Below, in pieces: positions 4,255 through 5,427 of a DNA stretch of 5,427 nucleotides. Source of the DNA: Candidatus Bathyarchaeota archaeon (GTDB lineage Archaea; Thermoproteota; Bathyarchaeia; RBG-16-48-13; GCA-020355125). The notes under the pieces were generated by a model. It did no database searches, was not told the origin of the DNA, and saw only the letters and a program-made list of their open reading frames with translations. The first letter of the stretch is position 1; each line of letters opens with the position of its first letter. The stretch lies in contig JAUWWH010000089.1 in NCBI GenBank assembly GCA_030617005.1, positions 1 to 5,427 of the forward strand. Direction: 5' to 3'. Made by a program: the position numbers and the translations under genes.

Positions 4255-5427
4255 TTATTTGAAGTTAAGTTTCTTTGACATGTATGGACCATCATGGATG
4301 TAGTTAAATTTCATATAGTAACGTTTAGTGCCTAAAGCGCTTAAGATGACGATTTTATCTTTATCATACTCTTCAACTGAGAGTCTCTCAGCTTCTGCAA
4401 TCAATCTTCTTCCATAACCCTTATGTTGCCAAGCCTTAGATTTATGACTACCAATAGGAACCATGGGTCCATATACGTGAAGTTCGCGTATTACTGCGCC
4501 CGCTTTCGATACCCCGTCTAATCCATGAATCTTCTCTGATGGAATACGCAGTTTTAAGTACCCTATAAGAATATCGTTTACTAAATCTTCAAACGAGATA
4601 AAAACATCCTCACCTTCAGAAGCCTCTTCCCTCGTTACGATTAGCTTTACATCATCTGAGTTTGGCTCAATATTATCCTTGAGCATTCGGTGTCCTACCT
4701 CGCGGCATCTTATACATCTACATTTAATTCCCTTCTGTTGAAGTTTCTGGTGTACTAGCTGTCTCAGGTTACTGGACTTAACGCCCGCGAGGATTAAGTT
4801 AGAAGGGATATCCCTTTGAATCCGCTGAATCCGAACCCATTTTGGAATTATTTTCTTAACTTCAACTATGAGATCGATGATTCTCTTTGTTGGATATGGC
4901 GTATATTTTCCCTCTTTCCACATATCGCAAAGTTTTGTTCCCTCAAGAACCAATGTTGGGTAAATCTTTATTGCATCAGGCTTGAACCGTTTATTTTCAA
5001 ATAATGTTTCAAACATCTTGTAGTCTCTTTCATAGGTTGTAAAAATATTTGGCATGATATGGTAAATCGTCTTAAAACCAGCGTCTTTTAGAATGCGTGT
5101 GGCTATCTCTACATCTTTTATTGTATGCCCTCTGTTAATTAACTTGTAAATATCATCATAGATGGTTTGAACCCCAAGTTCTACTCGTGTCACACCTGAC
5201 TCAATTAGATGCTTTATTTGATTTTCATTAATCCAATCCGGTCTAGTCTCAATTGAAATACCAACATTCCGAATTCTACTGGTTTCAGCTAAAGTTTGTG
5301 CTTTTATAAGTGACTCAGATTCAATTCCGTTTAAGGCGTCCAAACATCTCTTAATAAAGTTTCTTTGATACTCCAATGGCATCGCTGTGATTGTGCCACC
5401 AAGTATTATCAGTTCTACCTTACTCAC
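4255..5427 (-). CDS. elp3: Elp3 tRNA uridine(34) acetyltransferase/radical SAM enzyme, N-terminus off the right edge
   Basis: Elp3 modifies wobble uridine-34 of tRNA, building the cm5U-type side chain from acetyl-CoA by radical chemistry. The window holds the last 390 residues; archaeal Elp3 is normally over 500, so the tRNA-binding N-terminus and the C-x4-C-x3-C iron-sulfur motif lie past 5427. The GTG at the edge is an internal Val codon, not a start. Seen here (residues counted from the edge): the barrel with V-E-L-I-I-L-G-G-T (4-12), G-I-S-I-E-T-R-P-D-W (56-65), R-V-E-L-G-V-Q (81-87), K-I-Y-P-T-L-V (154-160) and R-I-Q-R-D-I-P (202-208); the zinc segment C-R-C-I-R-C-R-E (236-243); then the GNAT domain with I-R-E-L-H-V-Y-G (313-320), the acetyl-CoA loop Q-H-K-G-Y-G (334-339), Y-Y (370-371) and G-P-Y-M-S-K (380-385). 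Nothing is missing in the visible part, which looks functional. The MFS gene follows after 78 bases. Confidence 0.96.
   Translation of the reverse strand: MSKVELIILGGTITAMPLEYQRNFIKRCLDALNGIESESLIKAQTLAETSRIRNVGISIETRPDWINENQIKHLIESGVTRVELGVQTIYDDIYKLINRGHTIKDVEIATRILKDAGFKTIYHIMPNIFTTYERDYKMFETLFENKRFKPDAIKIYPTLVLEGTKLCDMWKEGKYTPYPTKRIIDLIVEVKKIIPKWVRIQRIQRDIPSNLILAGVKSSNLRQLVHQKLQQKGIKCRCIRCREVGHRMLKDNIEPNSDDVKLIVTREEASEGEDVFISFEDLVNDILIGYLKLRIPSEKIHGLDGVSKAGAVIRELHVYGPMVPIGSHKSKAWQHKGYGRRLIAEAERLSVEEYDKDKIVILSALGTKRYYMKFNYIHDGPYMSKKLNFK

Noticed and set aside
5425..5427. GTG at the right edge as the start of a short Elp3.
   Set aside because: The residues after it match the middle of the Elp3 radical SAM barrel, and the iron-sulfur cysteines must lie upstream, so the frame continues past the window.

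Overview
The window looks like chromosomal DNA from an A+T-rich archaeon. Three things support this: a eukaryote/archaea-type ribosomal protein S30e at 793-984; an Elp3 tRNA-modification enzyme of the archaeal type (radical SAM plus GNAT, with a C-x-C-x-x-C-R-E zinc segment) entering from the right; and archaeal expression signals, namely TATA-like boxes, GAGGT/GGAG ribosome-binding sites and one gene that appears leaderless. A TACK-type lineage such as Bathyarchaeia is plausible, but the window alone cannot settle it. There is no sign of rRNA, tRNA, CRISPR, IS elements or phage genes.

Layout, left to right. 1-662 (minus) is the front of an amidohydrolase whose frame is intact for 220 codons except for three nonsense codons (TGA, TAG, TAA), so it is called a pseudogene. 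A divergent promoter region (663-792) separates it from S30e (793-984, plus), which ends in a run of nine arginines. A 352-base spacer (985-1336) follows, then a PPC/DUF296 protein (1337-1810, plus). At 1889-2071 (minus) is a 60-residue unrecognised protein with a near-ideal Ile/Leu heptad coiled coil. It shares a divergent control region, which holds an inverted repeat, with a small Sm-like-fold protein (2225-2494, plus). That gene converges on a 70-residue glutaredoxin-like protein (2554-2766, minus). The right half is an MFS exporter (2935-4176, minus) and Elp3 (4255-5427, minus; its N-terminus lies beyond the edge).

The genes do not form one obvious pathway. S30e, Elp3 and possibly the Sm-like protein belong to translation and RNA handling. 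The MFS carrier, glutaredoxin and PPC proteins look like independent housekeeping or stress genes. Elp3, the MFS gene and the glutaredoxin gene lie in the same direction, but gaps of 78 and 168 bases and candidate promoters in them argue against tight co-transcription.

The points most worth a second look are the three-stop amidohydrolase, the arginine tail of S30e, TTG initiation in five of the six genes whose starts lie in the window, the coiled-coil miniprotein, and the Sm-like protein that lacks the usual RNA-binding residues. No clearly new multi-gene system was found.
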